Below are positions 32,388-41,575 of a DNA stretch of 64,000 nucleotides, piece by piece. The notes below the pieces were generated by a model. That model had not been told where the DNA came from and made no database searches. It saw nothing but the letters and a program-made list of their open reading frames with translations. The position numbers and the translations under genes are program-made. The DNA lies in NCBI RefSeq assembly GCF_048820915.1, contig NZ_JBMERR010000022.1, positions 1-64,000 of the forward strand. Reading direction: 5' to 3'. The stretch is from Cribrihabitans_A pelagius (GTDB taxonomy: Bacteria; Pseudomonadota; Alphaproteobacteria; Rhodobacterales; Rhodobacteraceae). Positions within the stretch are counted from its first letter, which is position 1, and each line of letters starts with the position of its first letter.

Positions 32388-33377
32388 ATGCGGCTTTCAC
32401 AGAGTGAATTTACGGATGGCGCCATGGATCTGAGGGCACATACGCGCAAGTACTGCGACAAGGACAACCGGCTGGCGGCGCTCAGCTATTTCGGAACCTT
32501 TGCGGTTTACTTCGCGGCGCTCTATCTTGCTATCATCCATGTCGAGCGCTGGTACGTGCTGCTGCCCGCGGGCATTGTCTTTGCCTTTGCGGCGGTGCGG
32601 CTTTACGTCTTGCAGCATGACACCGGGCACCATTCGCTGTTCGAAACGCGCCTCCAGAACGAGATCGCGGGCCATGTGCTGTCGCCCTTCACCTTTGCGC
32701 CGTTTGAGGTGATGAAGCAGAACCATAACCTGCATCACGCCAACATCGGCAACCTCGAACACCGGGAGACCGGTGAGATTCACACGATGACGGTAAGGGA
32801 ATGGCGGGAGGCGGGGTTCTGGAAGCGGCTGGCCTACCGGCTTTACCGCAATCCGCTGGTGCTGGTGCCAGTGGGCGCGGCATTCACCTATTTCCTCCGC
32901 TACCGCTGGCCCAAGAATACCCTGCGCTTCGGTGTGCTGGGGGTGGTGCTGCACAATCTGGTGATCATCGCGATGCTGTCGTTGCTTTATTGGGCGGCGG
33001 ACTGGACCGGGGTTCTGGTCTGGCTGGTGTTTTCCTTCCTCGGCGGCATGATCGGGGTGTTCCTGGTCTACCTGCAGCACAATTTCGAAGACACCTATTG
33101 GGACCGGCGCCCGGAGCTGAATCCGCAGGTGGCGGCCTTGCAGGGCTCTTCCTGCCTCGATTTCGGCTGGTTCTTCGACTTTGCGGTTGCCAATATCACC
33201 CTGCATGACATTCACCATTACAATGCCCGCATCCCTTCCTACCGCCTGCGGCAATGCCACTACAGCCTGCCGCCGCAGGCCGGGCTGCGCCGGATCGGCT
33301 TTATCGAGGCCCTGCGCGCGCTGTCGCTGAAGCTCTGGGATGAGGAGCAGGAGCGGCTGGTGCCCTTCCCGGCCTGA
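32388..33377 (+). CDS. Membrane fatty acid desaturase
   Basis: 329-residue integral-membrane di-iron enzyme that introduces double bonds into acyl chains. The three histidine boxes are HDTGHH, HNLHHAN and HDIHHY, in the usual order with hydrophobic segments between them. The start is uncertain. The ATG at 32388 (MRLSQSEFTDGAMDL) is used; 32424 (MDLRAHTRKYCDKDN) and a TTG at 32304 are alternatives, and none has a convincing ribosome-binding site. The context gives no hint of the acyl substrate (phospholipid or acyl-ACP). Confidence 0.87.
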   Translation: MRLSQSEFTDGAMDLRAHTRKYCDKDNRLAALSYFGTFAVYFAALYLAIIHVERWYVLLPAGIVFAFAAVRLYVLQHDTGHHSLFETRLQNEIAGHVLSPFTFAPFEVMKQNHNLHHANIGNLEHRETGEIHTMTVREWREAGFWKRLAYRLYRNPLVLVPVGAAFTYFLRYRWPKNTLRFGVLGVVLHNLVIIAMLSLLYWAADWTGVLVWLVFSFLGGMIGVFLVYLQHNFEDTYWDRRPELNPQVAALQGSSCLDFGWFFDFAVANITLHDIHHYNARIPSYRLRQCHYSLPPQAGLRRIGFIEALRALSLKLWDEEQERLVPFPA

Positions 33378-33436
33378 TCCGGGGGCGGGACAGGACAGAA
33401 GGGGGCCGCGGGCACGGGCAGGCACAGGGATATTGC

Positions 33437-33811
33437 ATGACACATACAAACGGGGCGGAGCCAGGGAACAGGGGGCCGGCAACCGCGAAAAGGAAAGCGA
33501 AGGACGTGGCAGCGGGAAGCGCGGAGGCCAGCCGGGCGGACTATGACGCGGCGCTGGCGGAGGCGCAGGCGGCGCGGGTGGCGGCCGAGGAAAAGGCGGC
33601 CCGCGCCAAGGCCAAGGCCCGCAAGGCCAAGCGCAAGGCGGCGCTGCTGGCCGAGGAGATTGCCGACGCCCGCCTCAAGGCCAGGAAGAAGGCGCGGAAA
33701 CTGAAGGCCAAGGCCAAGAAGGAGATCGCCAAGGAAAAGGCCAAGGCCCGCGGGATCCTGGAGGAGAAAGAGCGCGCCAAGGCAGGGAAGCAGGCGAAGA
33801 AGAAGACCTAG
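33437..33811 (+). CDS. Lysine/alanine-rich coiled-coil protein
   Basis: 124-residue protein of extreme composition. From about residue 38 on it is almost only Ala, Lys, Arg and Glu (AALAEAQAARVAAEEKAARAKAKARKAKRKAALLAEEI...), forming one long predicted helix. The N-terminus is disordered. The protein is very basic overall. It resembles histone H1-like or Lys-rich tail proteins of bacteria only in composition. Low complexity makes homology assignments unsafe. It begins 60 bp after the desaturase gene. Confidence 0.65.
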   Translation: MTHTNGAEPGNRGPATAKRKAKDVAAGSAEASRADYDAALAEAQAARVAAEEKAARAKAKARKAKRKAALLAEEIADARLKARKKARKLKAKAKKEIAKEKAKARGILEEKERAKAGKQAKKKT

Positions 33812-33922
33812 GCGCCTGCCCAGCCGGGGCTTGGGACACCAGGAGCGTTTTTCTGTTTCAACACCGGGGAGCAATCGCCCGTGCTTGAGGCAGAGAGCCG
33901 TGCATCGGCGGAGCGCGCGGGG

Positions 33923-34063
33923 GCGATCCCAGCGGGAATGGCGGGCAGTTTAACCCGGCGAAGCCCGTGCGGCCTTTCGAGGCAGCACTCAGCCGCAGCC
34001 AAATCGCCGCCGCGTGGGGGCGCGGCGCCGATGCGCGGCGGCCTTACGGCCTTGTTCCGCGCT
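33923..34063 (+). repeat. Dispersed about 140-bp intergenic repeat, copy R2
   Basis: Full copy in plus orientation. The 5' block has GCGATCCCAGCGGG and GGCAGTTTAACCCGGCG. The 3' block starts CTCAGCCGCAGCCAAATCGC, with GATGCGCGGCGGCCTTACGG and CCTTGTTCCGCGCT at the end. It occupies most of the 367-bp space between the Lys-rich gene and the 3' end of serS. The remaining part holds the serS terminator. Confidence 0.8.
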
Positions 34064-34123
34064 TTGAAGTGTCCATAATCGGCGCGAGAGCGTGAAGCGT
34101 GCGCCGTAATCCCTTTTTCTTAA

Positions 34124-34154
34124 AAGAAAAACCGGCACCGCGAGGGCGCCGGTT
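34124..34154 (-). terminator. Rho-independent terminator of serS
   Basis: Read on the minus strand, AACCGGC pairs with GCCGGTT around a GC-rich loop and is followed by TTTTTCTTTT. It lies 25 bp after the serS stop. Confidence 0.85.
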
Positions 34155-34178
34155 CCGCTGTCCGGAAAGTTCGCCGGA

Positions 34179-35471
34179 TCAGACCAGCCGGCCCTCTGCC
34201 GTGAGCGTCAGCTTGCCGCCAAGGTAGGGCGCCAGTACTTCGGGCAGCTGCACCGAGCCGTCCGCCTGCTGGCCGTTTTCCAGCACCGCGATCAGGCAGC
34301 GGCCCACCGCAAGGCCGGAGCCGTTCAGCGTGTGCAGGAACTGCGGCTTGCCGCCGCCTTCGGGCTTGAAGCGGGCGTTCATCCGGCGGGCCTGGAAGTC
34401 GCCGCAGTTGGAGATCGAGGAGATCTCGCGGTAGGTGTTCTGACCGGGCAGCCAGACTTCGATGTCGTGGGTCTTACGCGCGCCGAAGCCGATGTCGCCG
34501 GTGCACAGCACGACGGTGCGGTAGGGCAGGCCCAGGCGCTCCAGGATGCCCTGGGCGCAGGCGGTCATGCGCTCGTGCTCCTCGCCGCTCTTGTCCGGGC
34601 GGGTGACGGAGACCATCTCCACCTTTTCGAACTGGTGCTGGCGCAGCATGCCCGAAGTGTCCTTGCCCGCGGAACCCGCTTCGGAGCGGAAACACTGGGT
34701 GTGAGCGACATAGCGGCGCGGCAGGTAGCCTTCCTCCACCACCATGCCGTTCACGATATTGGTCAGCGTCACCTCGGCGGTGGGCACCAGCCACCAGCCG
34801 TTGGTGGTCTGGTAGCTGTCCTCGCCGAACTTGGGGAGCTGGCCGGTGCCGTACAGCATCTCTTCGCGGACCAGAACCGGCGTCCAGGTCTCGGTGAGGC
34901 CGTTTTCATCGACATGGGTGTTGACCATGAACTGCGCCAGCGCCCGGTGGATGCGGGCAATGGCACCGGAGAGGACCACGAAGCGGCTGCCGGAGAGCTT
35001 GGCCGCGGTCTCGAAATCCATGCCGTCCTTGACGCCTTCGATTTCGAAATGCTCCTTGGGTTCGAAGTCGAGCGCCTTGGGCTCGCCCCAGCGGTGGATT
35101 TCGACGTTGTCGTTTTCGTCTTCGCCCTGCGGCACGTCGTCGAACGGCAGGTTGGGAATGGCCATCAGCATGTCGGTGAGCTGCCGGTCGAGTTCCTTGG
35201 CTTCGGCGTTCATCGCCGCGACCTCGGCCTTCTTCTCGGCCACCAGGGCGCGCAGGCGCTCGAACCCGGCCTCGTCGCCGCGGCCCTTGGCGGCGCCGGC
35301 CTCCTTGGAGGCCTTGTTCTGCTCGGCCTGGGCGGTCTCGGCGGCGAGGATCTTGGCGCGGCGCGCCTCGTCCAGGGCCAGGATCTCAGACGACACGCCC
35401 GCATCCCCGCGCCGCGCCACAGCGGCGTCGAATGCGGCAGGGTTTTCGCGGATGGCGCGGATGTCATGCAT
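34179..35471 (-). CDS. serS: Serine--tRNA ligase
   Basis: 430-residue class II aminoacyl-tRNA synthetase. The N-terminal coiled-coil tRNA-binding arm covers about 25-105 (LDEARRAKILAAETAQAEQNKASKEAGAAKGRGDE...). The catalytic core has motif 2 TQCFRSEAGSAGKDTSGMLRQHQFEKVEM, the serine-site stretch and motif 3 NGSGLAVGRCLIAVLENGQ. The start at 35471 (MHDIRAIRENPAAFD) has an AGGAG site. Gene length and motif order are normal, and the gene stands alone. Confidence 0.95.
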   Translation of the reverse strand: MHDIRAIRENPAAFDAAVARRGDAGVSSEILALDEARRAKILAAETAQAEQNKASKEAGAAKGRGDEAGFERLRALVAEKKAEVAAMNAEAKELDRQLTDMLMAIPNLPFDDVPQGEDENDNVEIHRWGEPKALDFEPKEHFEIEGVKDGMDFETAAKLSGSRFVVLSGAIARIHRALAQFMVNTHVDENGLTETWTPVLVREEMLYGTGQLPKFGEDSYQTTNGWWLVPTAEVTLTNIVNGMVVEEGYLPRRYVAHTQCFRSEAGSAGKDTSGMLRQHQFEKVEMVSVTRPDKSGEEHERMTACAQGILERLGLPYRTVVLCTGDIGFGARKTHDIEVWLPGQNTYREISSISNCGDFQARRMNARFKPEGGGKPQFLHTLNGSGLAVGRCLIAVLENGQQADGSVQLPEVLAPYLGGKLTLTAEGRLV

Positions 35472-35576
35472 GAGGGTCACTCCTGGCTTGCAATGGGGGC
35501 TCTGAATCACTGCCCCATCCTATGCCGCAGCAAGGGCCAAAGGGGAAGGGGGAAGGGGGTGAGTGGGAGGCGTGCC

Positions 35577-35640
35577 GTCGCGCAGGACAAGGCCGCAGGC
35601 CGCCGCGCACCGCCGCCGCGCGCCCGCGCGGCGGCGGTGC
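35577..35640 (-). repeat. Partial copy P2 of the dispersed repeat (3' half)
   Basis: In minus orientation this contains the GC-rich dyad half (CCGCCGCGCGGGCGCGCGGCGG) and GGTGCGCGGCGGCCTGCGG plus CCTTG, but not the GGCAGTTTA block. It lies in the 306-bp space between serS and yajC. The rest of that space shows no gene and presumably carries both promoters. Confidence 0.65.
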
Positions 35641-35777
35641 GGCGCACGCGAGCGGACGGGCTTTTGCATTTGCCGTCCCGAAGCGGCCGGTGAGCCTTGC
35701 AACCCTTCCCCCCAGCGCATAGGTTCCGCTGCAAAATTCCGGCGCGGATCGTGCCGCTTTGAAAGAAGGAATACCCC

Positions 35778-36062
35778 ATGGACGTTGGCGCAATCGGCCA
35801 GTTTCTCCCGCTCATCCTGATCTTCGTGATCATGTACTTCCTGCTGATCCGCCCGCAGCAGAAAAAGATGAAACAGCATCAGGCGATGGTCGACGGGCTG
35901 CGCCGCGGTGACCAGGTGGTGACCCAGGGTGGCGTCATCGGCAAGGTCGCCAAGGTCAAGGAAGACGGCGAAGTCGAAGTGGAAATCGCCGACGGTGTGA
36001 AGGTGCGCGTGGTCAAGGCGACCATTGCCCAGGTGCTGAGCAAGACCGAGCCGGCAGCGTAA
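35778..36062 (+). CDS. yajC: Preprotein translocase subunit YajC
   Basis: 94-residue single-pass membrane protein of the SecDF-YajC accessory complex. The membrane segment is IGQFLPLILIFVIMYFLLIRPQQKKMKQHQAMV (about 6-38), with the signature RPQQKK. The cytoplasmic part has LRRGDQVVTQGGVIGKVAKVKEDGEVEVEI. An AAGGAA site precedes the ATG. secD starts 34 bp downstream, so it is probably one operon. Confidence 0.95.
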   Translation: MDVGAIGQFLPLILIFVIMYFLLIRPQQKKMKQHQAMVDGLRRGDQVVTQGGVIGKVAKVKEDGEVEVEIADGVKVRVVKATIAQVLSKTEPAA

Positions 36063-36096
36063 ACCGCCCAATCCAACCCATTGATAAGGCAGGGCA

Positions 36097-37758
36097 ATGC
36101 TGCAAATTGATCGCTGGAAAAGGGTTCTCATCTGGCTGGCCTGCGTGGCCGGCCTTTTGCTTGCCCTGCCCAATGCATTCTATACCCGCGTCGAACAGGC
36201 CAACGATGCCGCGGCCGAAGTTATCGCCCGCGGCGAAACCCCGGAGCGGCTGGAGACGGCTGCGCAGTGGCCCGGTTTCCTGCCCTCGGGGCTGGTGAAC
36301 CTCGGGCTCGATCTGCGCGGCGGCGCGCATCTTCTGGCCGAGGTGCAGGTCGAGGACGTCTATGAAGCGCGGATGGATGCGCTGTGGCCGGAAGTGCGCG
36401 ATGCGCTCCGCCCCGAACGCGCCGCCATCGGCACCTTCCGCCGCCAGCCGGGGCCGGAAGACCAGATTCGCCTGAAGATCTCGAAACCCGAAGGCATGGC
36501 GCGCGCGCTGGAAGTGGTGCGGGGGCTCGCCAACCCGATCGCCACGCTGACCGGTGCGGGGGCAAATGACATCGACGTCTCGGCCGAGGGCGACATCCTG
36601 GTGGTGCGCCTGAGCGACGCCGAGAAGCTGGCCTCCGACGACCGCACCGTGCGCCAGTCGCTGGAAATCGTGCGCCGCCGGATCGACGAGGTCGGCACCC
36701 GCGAGCCGACGATCCAGCGCCAGGGCGCCGACCGCATCCTGATCCAGGTGCCGGGCATCGGCTCCGCTTCGGAGCTGAAGGAAATCATCGGCACCACCGC
36801 GCAGCTGACCTTCAACCCGGTGGTGGGCCGCGGCAGCGACAAAGATGCTGCTCCGGGCGTCGGCAACAAGGTAATCCCGTCGCTGGACGAAGAGGGGGTC
36901 TATTATACCGTCGAGGCCGCCGCCGTCGTGACCGGCGAGCAGCTGGTCGACGCGCAGCCCTCCTTTGACCAGAACGGCCAGCCTGCTGTCACCTTCCGCT
37001 TCAACACCTCCGGTGCGCGCAAGTTCGGCGACTACACGGCGGAAAACATCGGCTCGCCCTTCGCCATCGTGCTGGATGACGAGGTGGTCTCGGCCCCGGT
37101 GATCCAGTCGCATATTCCGGGCGGGTCGGGCATCATCACCGGCAATTTCACCATCGAAGACAGCACCAATCTGGCGATCCTGCTGCGGGCGGGCGCGCTG
37201 CCTGCCGGCCTGGAGTTCCTCGAGGAGCGCACCATCGGCCCCGAGCTGGGCCAGGACAGCATCGACGCGGGCAAGGTGGCGACCGCCGTCGCCTTCGGCG
37301 GCGTGCTGATTTTCATGGCGCTGAGCTATGGTCTGTTCGGTCTCTTTGCCAACGTGGCGCTGGTGCTGAACATTGCGATGATCTTTGGCGCGCTGAGCCT
37401 CATCGGCGGCACGCTGACGCTGCCGGGCATTGCCGGTATCGTGCTGACCGTCGGCATGGCGGTGGACGCCAACGTGCTGATCTTCGAGCGTATCCGCGAG
37501 GAGCTGAAATCCGGCCGCGGCCCTGCGCGGGCCATCGACGAAGGCTATTCCAAGGCGCTGAGCGCCATTCTCGACGCCAATATCACCACTTTCATCACCG
37601 CGGTGATCCTCTTCGCCATGGGCTCCGGCCCGGTGCGCGGCTTTGCGATCACCCTGGGCCTGGGCATCCTGACTTCGGTGTTCACCGCGATCTTCGTGAC
37701 CCGGCTGATGATCGTGATGTGGTTCGAACGGCGCCGTCCGAAAACGATCGAGGTGTAA
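36097..37758 (+). CDS. secD: Protein translocase subunit SecD
   Basis: 553-residue RND-like subunit that uses the proton gradient to pull proteins through SecYEG. The motifs are LGLDLRGGAHLLAEV (D1), the periplasmic P1 domain, and the helix-4 block GIAGIVLTVGMAVDANVLIFERIREELKSG, which holds the proton-path Asp. Length is ordinary for Alphaproteobacteria. It sits 34 bp after yajC and 1 bp before secF. Confidence 0.95.
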   Translation: MLQIDRWKRVLIWLACVAGLLLALPNAFYTRVEQANDAAAEVIARGETPERLETAAQWPGFLPSGLVNLGLDLRGGAHLLAEVQVEDVYEARMDALWPEVRDALRPERAAIGTFRRQPGPEDQIRLKISKPEGMARALEVVRGLANPIATLTGAGANDIDVSAEGDILVVRLSDAEKLASDDRTVRQSLEIVRRRIDEVGTREPTIQRQGADRILIQVPGIGSASELKEIIGTTAQLTFNPVVGRGSDKDAAPGVGNKVIPSLDEEGVYYTVEAAAVVTGEQLVDAQPSFDQNGQPAVTFRFNTSGARKFGDYTAENIGSPFAIVLDDEVVSAPVIQSHIPGGSGIITGNFTIEDSTNLAILLRAGALPAGLEFLEERTIGPELGQDSIDAGKVATAVAFGGVLIFMALSYGLFGLFANVALVLNIAMIFGALSLIGGTLTLPGIAGIVLTVGMAVDANVLIFERIREELKSGRGPARAIDEGYSKALSAILDANITTFITAVILFAMGSGPVRGFAITLGLGILTSVFTAIFVTRLMIVMWFERRRPKTIEV

Positions 37759-37759
37759 G

Positions 37760-38728
37760 ATGCGGCTTAGACTTGTTCCCAAGGAAACCTCTTTCGATTT
37801 CTTCAAGCGCGCCCGGCTATGGCTGGGGATTTCGGCCCTGATGATGGTGGTGGGCTTTGCCTCCTTCCTGTTTCAGGGGCTGAACTTCGGCATCGACTTC
37901 CGCGGCGGCACCACGATCCGCACCGAAGCCACCCAGCCCGTTGACGTGGGTGCCTACCGCGATGCGGTACAGACGCTGGAGCTGGGCGATATCTCGATCA
38001 CCGAGGTGTTCGATCCGACCTTCGGCCCTGATCAGAACGTGGCGATGATCCGCATCGAGGCGCAGGAGGACGGCGAGGCGGTTTCGGCCGCGATCGTCGC
38101 CGATCTGCAGGCGGCGCTCGATGAGGTGGCGCCCGGCATCAAGTTCGTCTCGGTCGAATCGGTGGGCCCGAAGGTATCGGGCGAGCTGGTGCAGACCGCG
38201 GTGATCGCGGTGGCGCTCGCCATTGCGGCGGTGCTGGTCTACATCTGGCTGCGGTTCGAATGGCAGTTTGCGCTGGGGGCCGTGGCGGCGCTGGTGCATG
38301 ACGTGATCCTGACCATCGGCGTCTTCTCGGAGCTGCAGATCAAGTTCGACCTCGCCATCATCGCGGCGCTGCTGACCATCGTCGGCTACTCGCTGAATGA
38401 CACCGTGGTGGTCTTTGACCGGGTGCGCGAGAACCTGCGGCGCTACAAGCAGAAGCCGCTGGACGAAGTGCTGAACATCTCGATCAACGAGACGCTGAGC
38501 CGGACCATGATGACCTCGGTCACCACGCTCTTGGCGCTGATCTCGCTTTATGTGCTGGGCGGCGACGTGATCCGCGGCTTTGTCTTTGCGATGATCTGGG
38601 GTGTTGTGGTGGGGACTTACTCCTCTGTCTTCGTGGCCTCAACGATCCTGTTGAAGCTGGGCGTGAAGCGCGACTGGAACAAGCCGAGCGCTCCGACAGG
38701 CAACCAGTTTGCCAATATCGACGCCTGA
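37760..38728 (+). CDS. secF: Protein translocase subunit SecF
   Basis: 322-residue partner of SecD. The hallmarks are LNFGIDFRGGTTIRTEATQ (D2-type), VSVESVGPKVSGELVQTAVIAV, and IVGYSLNDTVVVFDRVRENLRRYK with the conserved Asp of helix 4. LYVLGGDVIRGFVFAMIWGVVVGTYSSVFVAS closes the membrane domain. The stop is followed by a strong terminator, ending the yajC-secD-secF unit. Confidence 0.95.
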   Translation: MRLRLVPKETSFDFFKRARLWLGISALMMVVGFASFLFQGLNFGIDFRGGTTIRTEATQPVDVGAYRDAVQTLELGDISITEVFDPTFGPDQNVAMIRIEAQEDGEAVSAAIVADLQAALDEVAPGIKFVSVESVGPKVSGELVQTAVIAVALAIAAVLVYIWLRFEWQFALGAVAALVHDVILTIGVFSELQIKFDLAIIAALLTIVGYSLNDTVVVFDRVRENLRRYKQKPLDEVLNISINETLSRTMMTSVTTLLALISLYVLGGDVIRGFVFAMIWGVVVGTYSSVFVASTILLKLGVKRDWNKPSAPTGNQFANIDA

Positions 38729-38752
38729 GAGCTGAAGCAGCTTTGACAGTGA

Positions 38753-38782
38753 AAAGCCGCGGGGGATCCTCGCGGCTTTTTT
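38753..38782 (+). terminator. Rho-independent terminator of yajC-secDF
   Basis: AAAGCCGCG pairs with CGCGGCTTT around GGGGATCCT, followed by TTT, 24 bp after the secF stop. Confidence 0.85.
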
Positions 38783-38895
38783 CTTGCTTGGCACCCGGCG
38801 CTGCGCTGCTTTGCACTTCGCGGCGGCGCCTATTTCCCGCGCCGCCCGCGCGTGTTATCCCGGGTGCGACCCGGAGCTTGAGAAGGACCTTGCCG

Positions 38896-39249
38896 ATGCG
38901 CCTCAACGAAGTGAGCTACAGCGACGCCGAACCGGTGGACGGCTACGGCCCGGGCTTCTTCCGCATCGGCGGCAAGGTGCATCAGGGCGCGGTGCTGACC
39001 TCGGGCGCGGGCACCGCGGCCTGGGGCGGCTATGACGACGCTGCACCGCTGCTGGCGCTCGCGGGCTCCGTCGACGTGCTGTTTGTCGGCACAGGCGCCG
39101 AGATCGCCCATATCCCGGCGGAGCTGCGCCAGCGGCTGGAAGGCGAGGGGATCGGGGTGGAAGTGATGAACTCTCCCGCCGCCTGCCGCACCTACAACGT
39201 GCTTCTGTCCGAAGGCCGCCGCATTGCACTGGCCGCGCTGCCGGTCTGA
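38896..39249 (+). CDS. Mth938-like domain protein
   Basis: 117-residue small soluble protein of the Mth938/NDUFAF3-like family. Visible signatures are VDGYGPGFFRIGGKVHQGAVLTSG, DVLFVGTGAEIAHIP and GIGVEVMNSPAACRTYNVLLSEGRRIALAALPV. The human relative helps assemble respiratory complex I. In Alphaproteobacteria the gene is often next to secDF and ccm genes, as here. Molecular function in bacteria is not established. Confidence 0.88.
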   Translation: MRLNEVSYSDAEPVDGYGPGFFRIGGKVHQGAVLTSGAGTAAWGGYDDAAPLLALAGSVDVLFVGTGAEIAHIPAELRQRLEGEGIGVEVMNSPAACRTYNVLLSEGRRIALAALPV

Positions 39250-39352
39250 GCAAGCCCCCCCCGACAATCGGCCCCCGGTTTGACCTGGCGCAAGGCGCGC
39301 AGCCGCCGATTGAGGCTTTTCATGCGCCGGGGCAATGGGATATGCGAAATTC

Positions 39353-39967
39353 ATGACATTGAATGTGAGTGATCTGAGCGTGGCACGCGGCGGCCTTCCG
39401 GTGCTGGAAGGCGTGAGCTTTACGCTGGATTCCGGCCGGGCGCTGATCCTTCGCGGGCCCAATGGCAGCGGCAAGACCACGCTGCTGCGCACCATTGCCG
39501 GGTTGCAGCCGCCGCTTAGGGGCCGGATCGAAGGCGCCGAGGACCGTATCGCCTATGCCGCTCATTCCGATGGGCTGAAACCGGCGCTGACGGTGGCGGA
39601 GAACCTCTCCTTCTGGGCCAGCGTCTTTGGCAGGAACGGGATCGAACATGCGCTGGAGGCATTTGACCTGCAAGCCTTGCGGAGCCGGCAGGCGGGGATG
39701 CTCTCGGCGGGGCAGAAGCGGCGGCTCGGCTTGAGCCGGATGCTGGTCACCGGGCGGCCAATCTGGGTGATGGATGAACCCACGGTGAGCCTTGATCGGA
39801 CTTCGGTTGCTTTGTTCGCGGACGCCGTGCGGGCGCATTTGGCGCAGGGCGGGGCGGCGCTGATCGCCACGCATATCGACCTCGGCCTGGAGGGCGAGGT
39901 GCTGGACGTGACCCCCTTCAAGGCGGTGCCGCCCGCGCTCGGCGATTTGGACGGAGGCTTCCTGTGA
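39353..39967 (+). CDS. ccmA: Haem exporter ATP-binding protein CcmA
   Basis: 204-residue ATPase of the CcmABCD complex, which releases holo-CcmE from CcmC during cytochrome c maturation. Walker A is GPNGSGKTT, the signature is LSAGQKRRLGLSR and Walker B is PIWVMDEPT. The N-terminus MTLNVSDLSVARGGLPVLEGVSF favours the start at 39353; an in-frame ATG at 39335 is an alternative. It overlaps ccmB by 4 bp. Confidence 0.93.
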   Translation: MTLNVSDLSVARGGLPVLEGVSFTLDSGRALILRGPNGSGKTTLLRTIAGLQPPLRGRIEGAEDRIAYAAHSDGLKPALTVAENLSFWASVFGRNGIEHALEAFDLQALRSRQAGMLSAGQKRRLGLSRMLVTGRPIWVMDEPTVSLDRTSVALFADAVRAHLAQGGAALIATHIDLGLEGEVLDVTPFKAVPPALGDLDGGFL

Positions 39968-40620
39968 CCGCGCTGCTGCTCAGGGACCTGAAGCTGGCGT
40001 TCCGGGCGGGCGGCGGCTTTGGCTTGGGGCTTGCGTTTTTCCTGATCGTGACCGTGATGGTGCCGTTTTCGGTTGGTCCGCAGTCCGAACTGCTGGCGCG
40101 GATTGCGCCGGGTGTCCTCTGGCTGGGGGCGCTGCTGGCCTGCCTCCTGTCGCTCGACCGGCTGCTGGCCTTGGACTGGGAGGACGGCTCGCTCGACCTT
40201 CTGGCCACCGCGCCCTTGCCGCTGGAGGCGACGGTGAGCATCAAGGCGCTGGCGCACTGGCTGACCACCGGGCTGCCGCTGGTGCTGGCGGCGCCGCTCC
40301 TGGGCGTGCTCCTGAACCTGCCCGCGGCGGGGTTCCGCTGGCTGCTGATCTCGCTGCTGCTCGGAACACCCGCGCTGAGCGTGATCGGCACCTTCGGCGC
40401 GGCGCTGACGGTAGGGCTGAAGCGCGGCGGGCTGCTGCTGTCGCTTCTGGTGATGCCGCTTTATGTGCCGACCCTGATCTTTGGCGCCGAAGTGGCGCGG
40501 CGCGGGGCGGAAGGGCTCGCGGTGCAGACACCGCTCCTGCTGCTCGCGGGGATCTCTGCCGCCTGCATCGGGTTGCTGCCCTTTGCCAGCGCCGCCGTGC
40601 TGCGCGTCAATTTGCGCTAG
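39964..40620 (+). CDS. ccmB: Haem exporter permease CcmB
   Basis: 218-residue membrane protein with six hydrophobic segments. Family features include LLRDLKLAFRAGGGFGLGLAFFLIVTVMVPFSVGPQSELLARIAPGVLW and the cytoplasmic loop LLALDWEDGSLDLL. It pairs with CcmA. Its ATG/GTG start overlaps the ccmA stop by 4 bp, indicating coupled translation. Confidence 0.93.
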   Translation: MTALLLRDLKLAFRAGGGFGLGLAFFLIVTVMVPFSVGPQSELLARIAPGVLWLGALLACLLSLDRLLALDWEDGSLDLLATAPLPLEATVSIKALAHWLTTGLPLVLAAPLLGVLLNLPAAGFRWLLISLLLGTPALSVIGTFGAALTVGLKRGGLLLSLLVMPLYVPTLIFGAEVARRGAEGLAVQTPLLLLAGISAACIGLLPFASAAVLRVNLR

Positions 40621-40676
40621 TCTCCATGCCGTCACCGTGAATTGAGATATCCTGAAGCAAGAGCTAAATAGCCACC

Positions 40677-41408
40677 ATGTCGATCTGGGAATACGCCAAT
40701 CCGAAGAAGTTCCTCGCCACCACCGAGAAGGTGATGCCGGCGCTGTGGACGCTCTCTGCCGTGCTGGTCGGGGCGGGGCTGATCTGGGGCTTCTTCTTCA
40801 CGCCGGATGACTACCGGCAGGGCGCCACCGTGAAGATCATCTTCCTGCATGTGCCCGCCGCGCTGATGGCGATCAACGCCTGGTTCATGATGCTGGTCGC
40901 CTCGCTGATCTGGGTGATCCGCCGCCACCATGTGAGCGCGCTTGCGGCGCGTGCCGCCGCGCCGGTGGGGGTGGTGATGACGCTGATCGCGCTGGTGACC
41001 GGTGCGATCTGGGGCGAGCCGATGTGGGGCACCTGGTGGGCCTGGGATCCGCGGCTCACGTCATTTCTGGTGCTGTTCCTGTTCTACCTTGGCTATATCG
41101 CCTTGTGGGAGGCGATTGACAATCCCGACACCGCCGCCGATCTGACCGCGATCCTGTGTCTGGTGGGGTCAGTCTTTGCCGTGCTCAGCCGCTATGCGGT
41201 CAACTTCTGGAACCAGGGGCTGCATCAGGGCGCGTCGCTGTCGCTCGACAAGGAGGAGAACGTCGCCGATGTCTTCTCGACCCCGCTTTATGTCTGCATG
41301 GCGGGCTTTGGGATCCTGTTCATTGCGCTGGTGTTCTACCGCACCGGAACCGAAATCCGCGCCCGCCGCATCAAGACGCTTTTGGCGCGCGAACGCCTGG
41401 AGGCCTGA
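40677..41408 (+). CDS. ccmC: Haem handling protein CcmC
   Basis: 243-residue membrane protein with six helices that loads haem onto CcmE. The tryptophan-rich WWD-type signature is WGEPMWGTWWAWDPRLTS (about 117-134). FFFTPDDYRQGATVKIIFLHVPAA and RYAVNFWNQGLHQGASL provide the flanking conserved histidine regions. It is 56 bp after ccmB and overlaps ccmD by 1 bp. Confidence 0.95.
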   Translation: MSIWEYANPKKFLATTEKVMPALWTLSAVLVGAGLIWGFFFTPDDYRQGATVKIIFLHVPAALMAINAWFMMLVASLIWVIRRHHVSALAARAAAPVGVVMTLIALVTGAIWGEPMWGTWWAWDPRLTSFLVLFLFYLGYIALWEAIDNPDTAADLTAILCLVGSVFAVLSRYAVNFWNQGLHQGASLSLDKEENVADVFSTPLYVCMAGFGILFIALVFYRTGTEIRARRIKTLLARERLEA

Positions 41409-41575
41409 TGGCTGATCTGATGCCCGATCTGGGAAAATACGCCGATACGGTGCTGACCGCTTATGCCGCGTCGCTGCTGCTGCTCGCGGCGCTGGTGGTG
41501 CTGACCATCTGGCGCGGCCGCCGGGTGCGCCGCGACATGGAAGAGCTGGAAGGCCGGGTGAAGCGCAATGGCTAA
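41408..41575 (+). CDS. ccmD: Haem exporter protein CcmD
   Basis: 55-residue small membrane protein that stabilises CcmA-CcmB-CcmC-CcmE interactions. Reading from the ATG at 41408 (sharing one base with the ccmC TGA): MADLMPDLGKYADTVLTAYAASLLLLAALVVLTIWRGRRVRRDMEELEGR. A single membrane helix is followed by a basic cytoplasmic tail, as in the family. It overlaps ccmG by 8 bp. Confidence 0.9.
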   Translation: MADLMPDLGKYADTVLTAYAASLLLLAALVVLTIWRGRRVRRDMEELEGRVKRNG

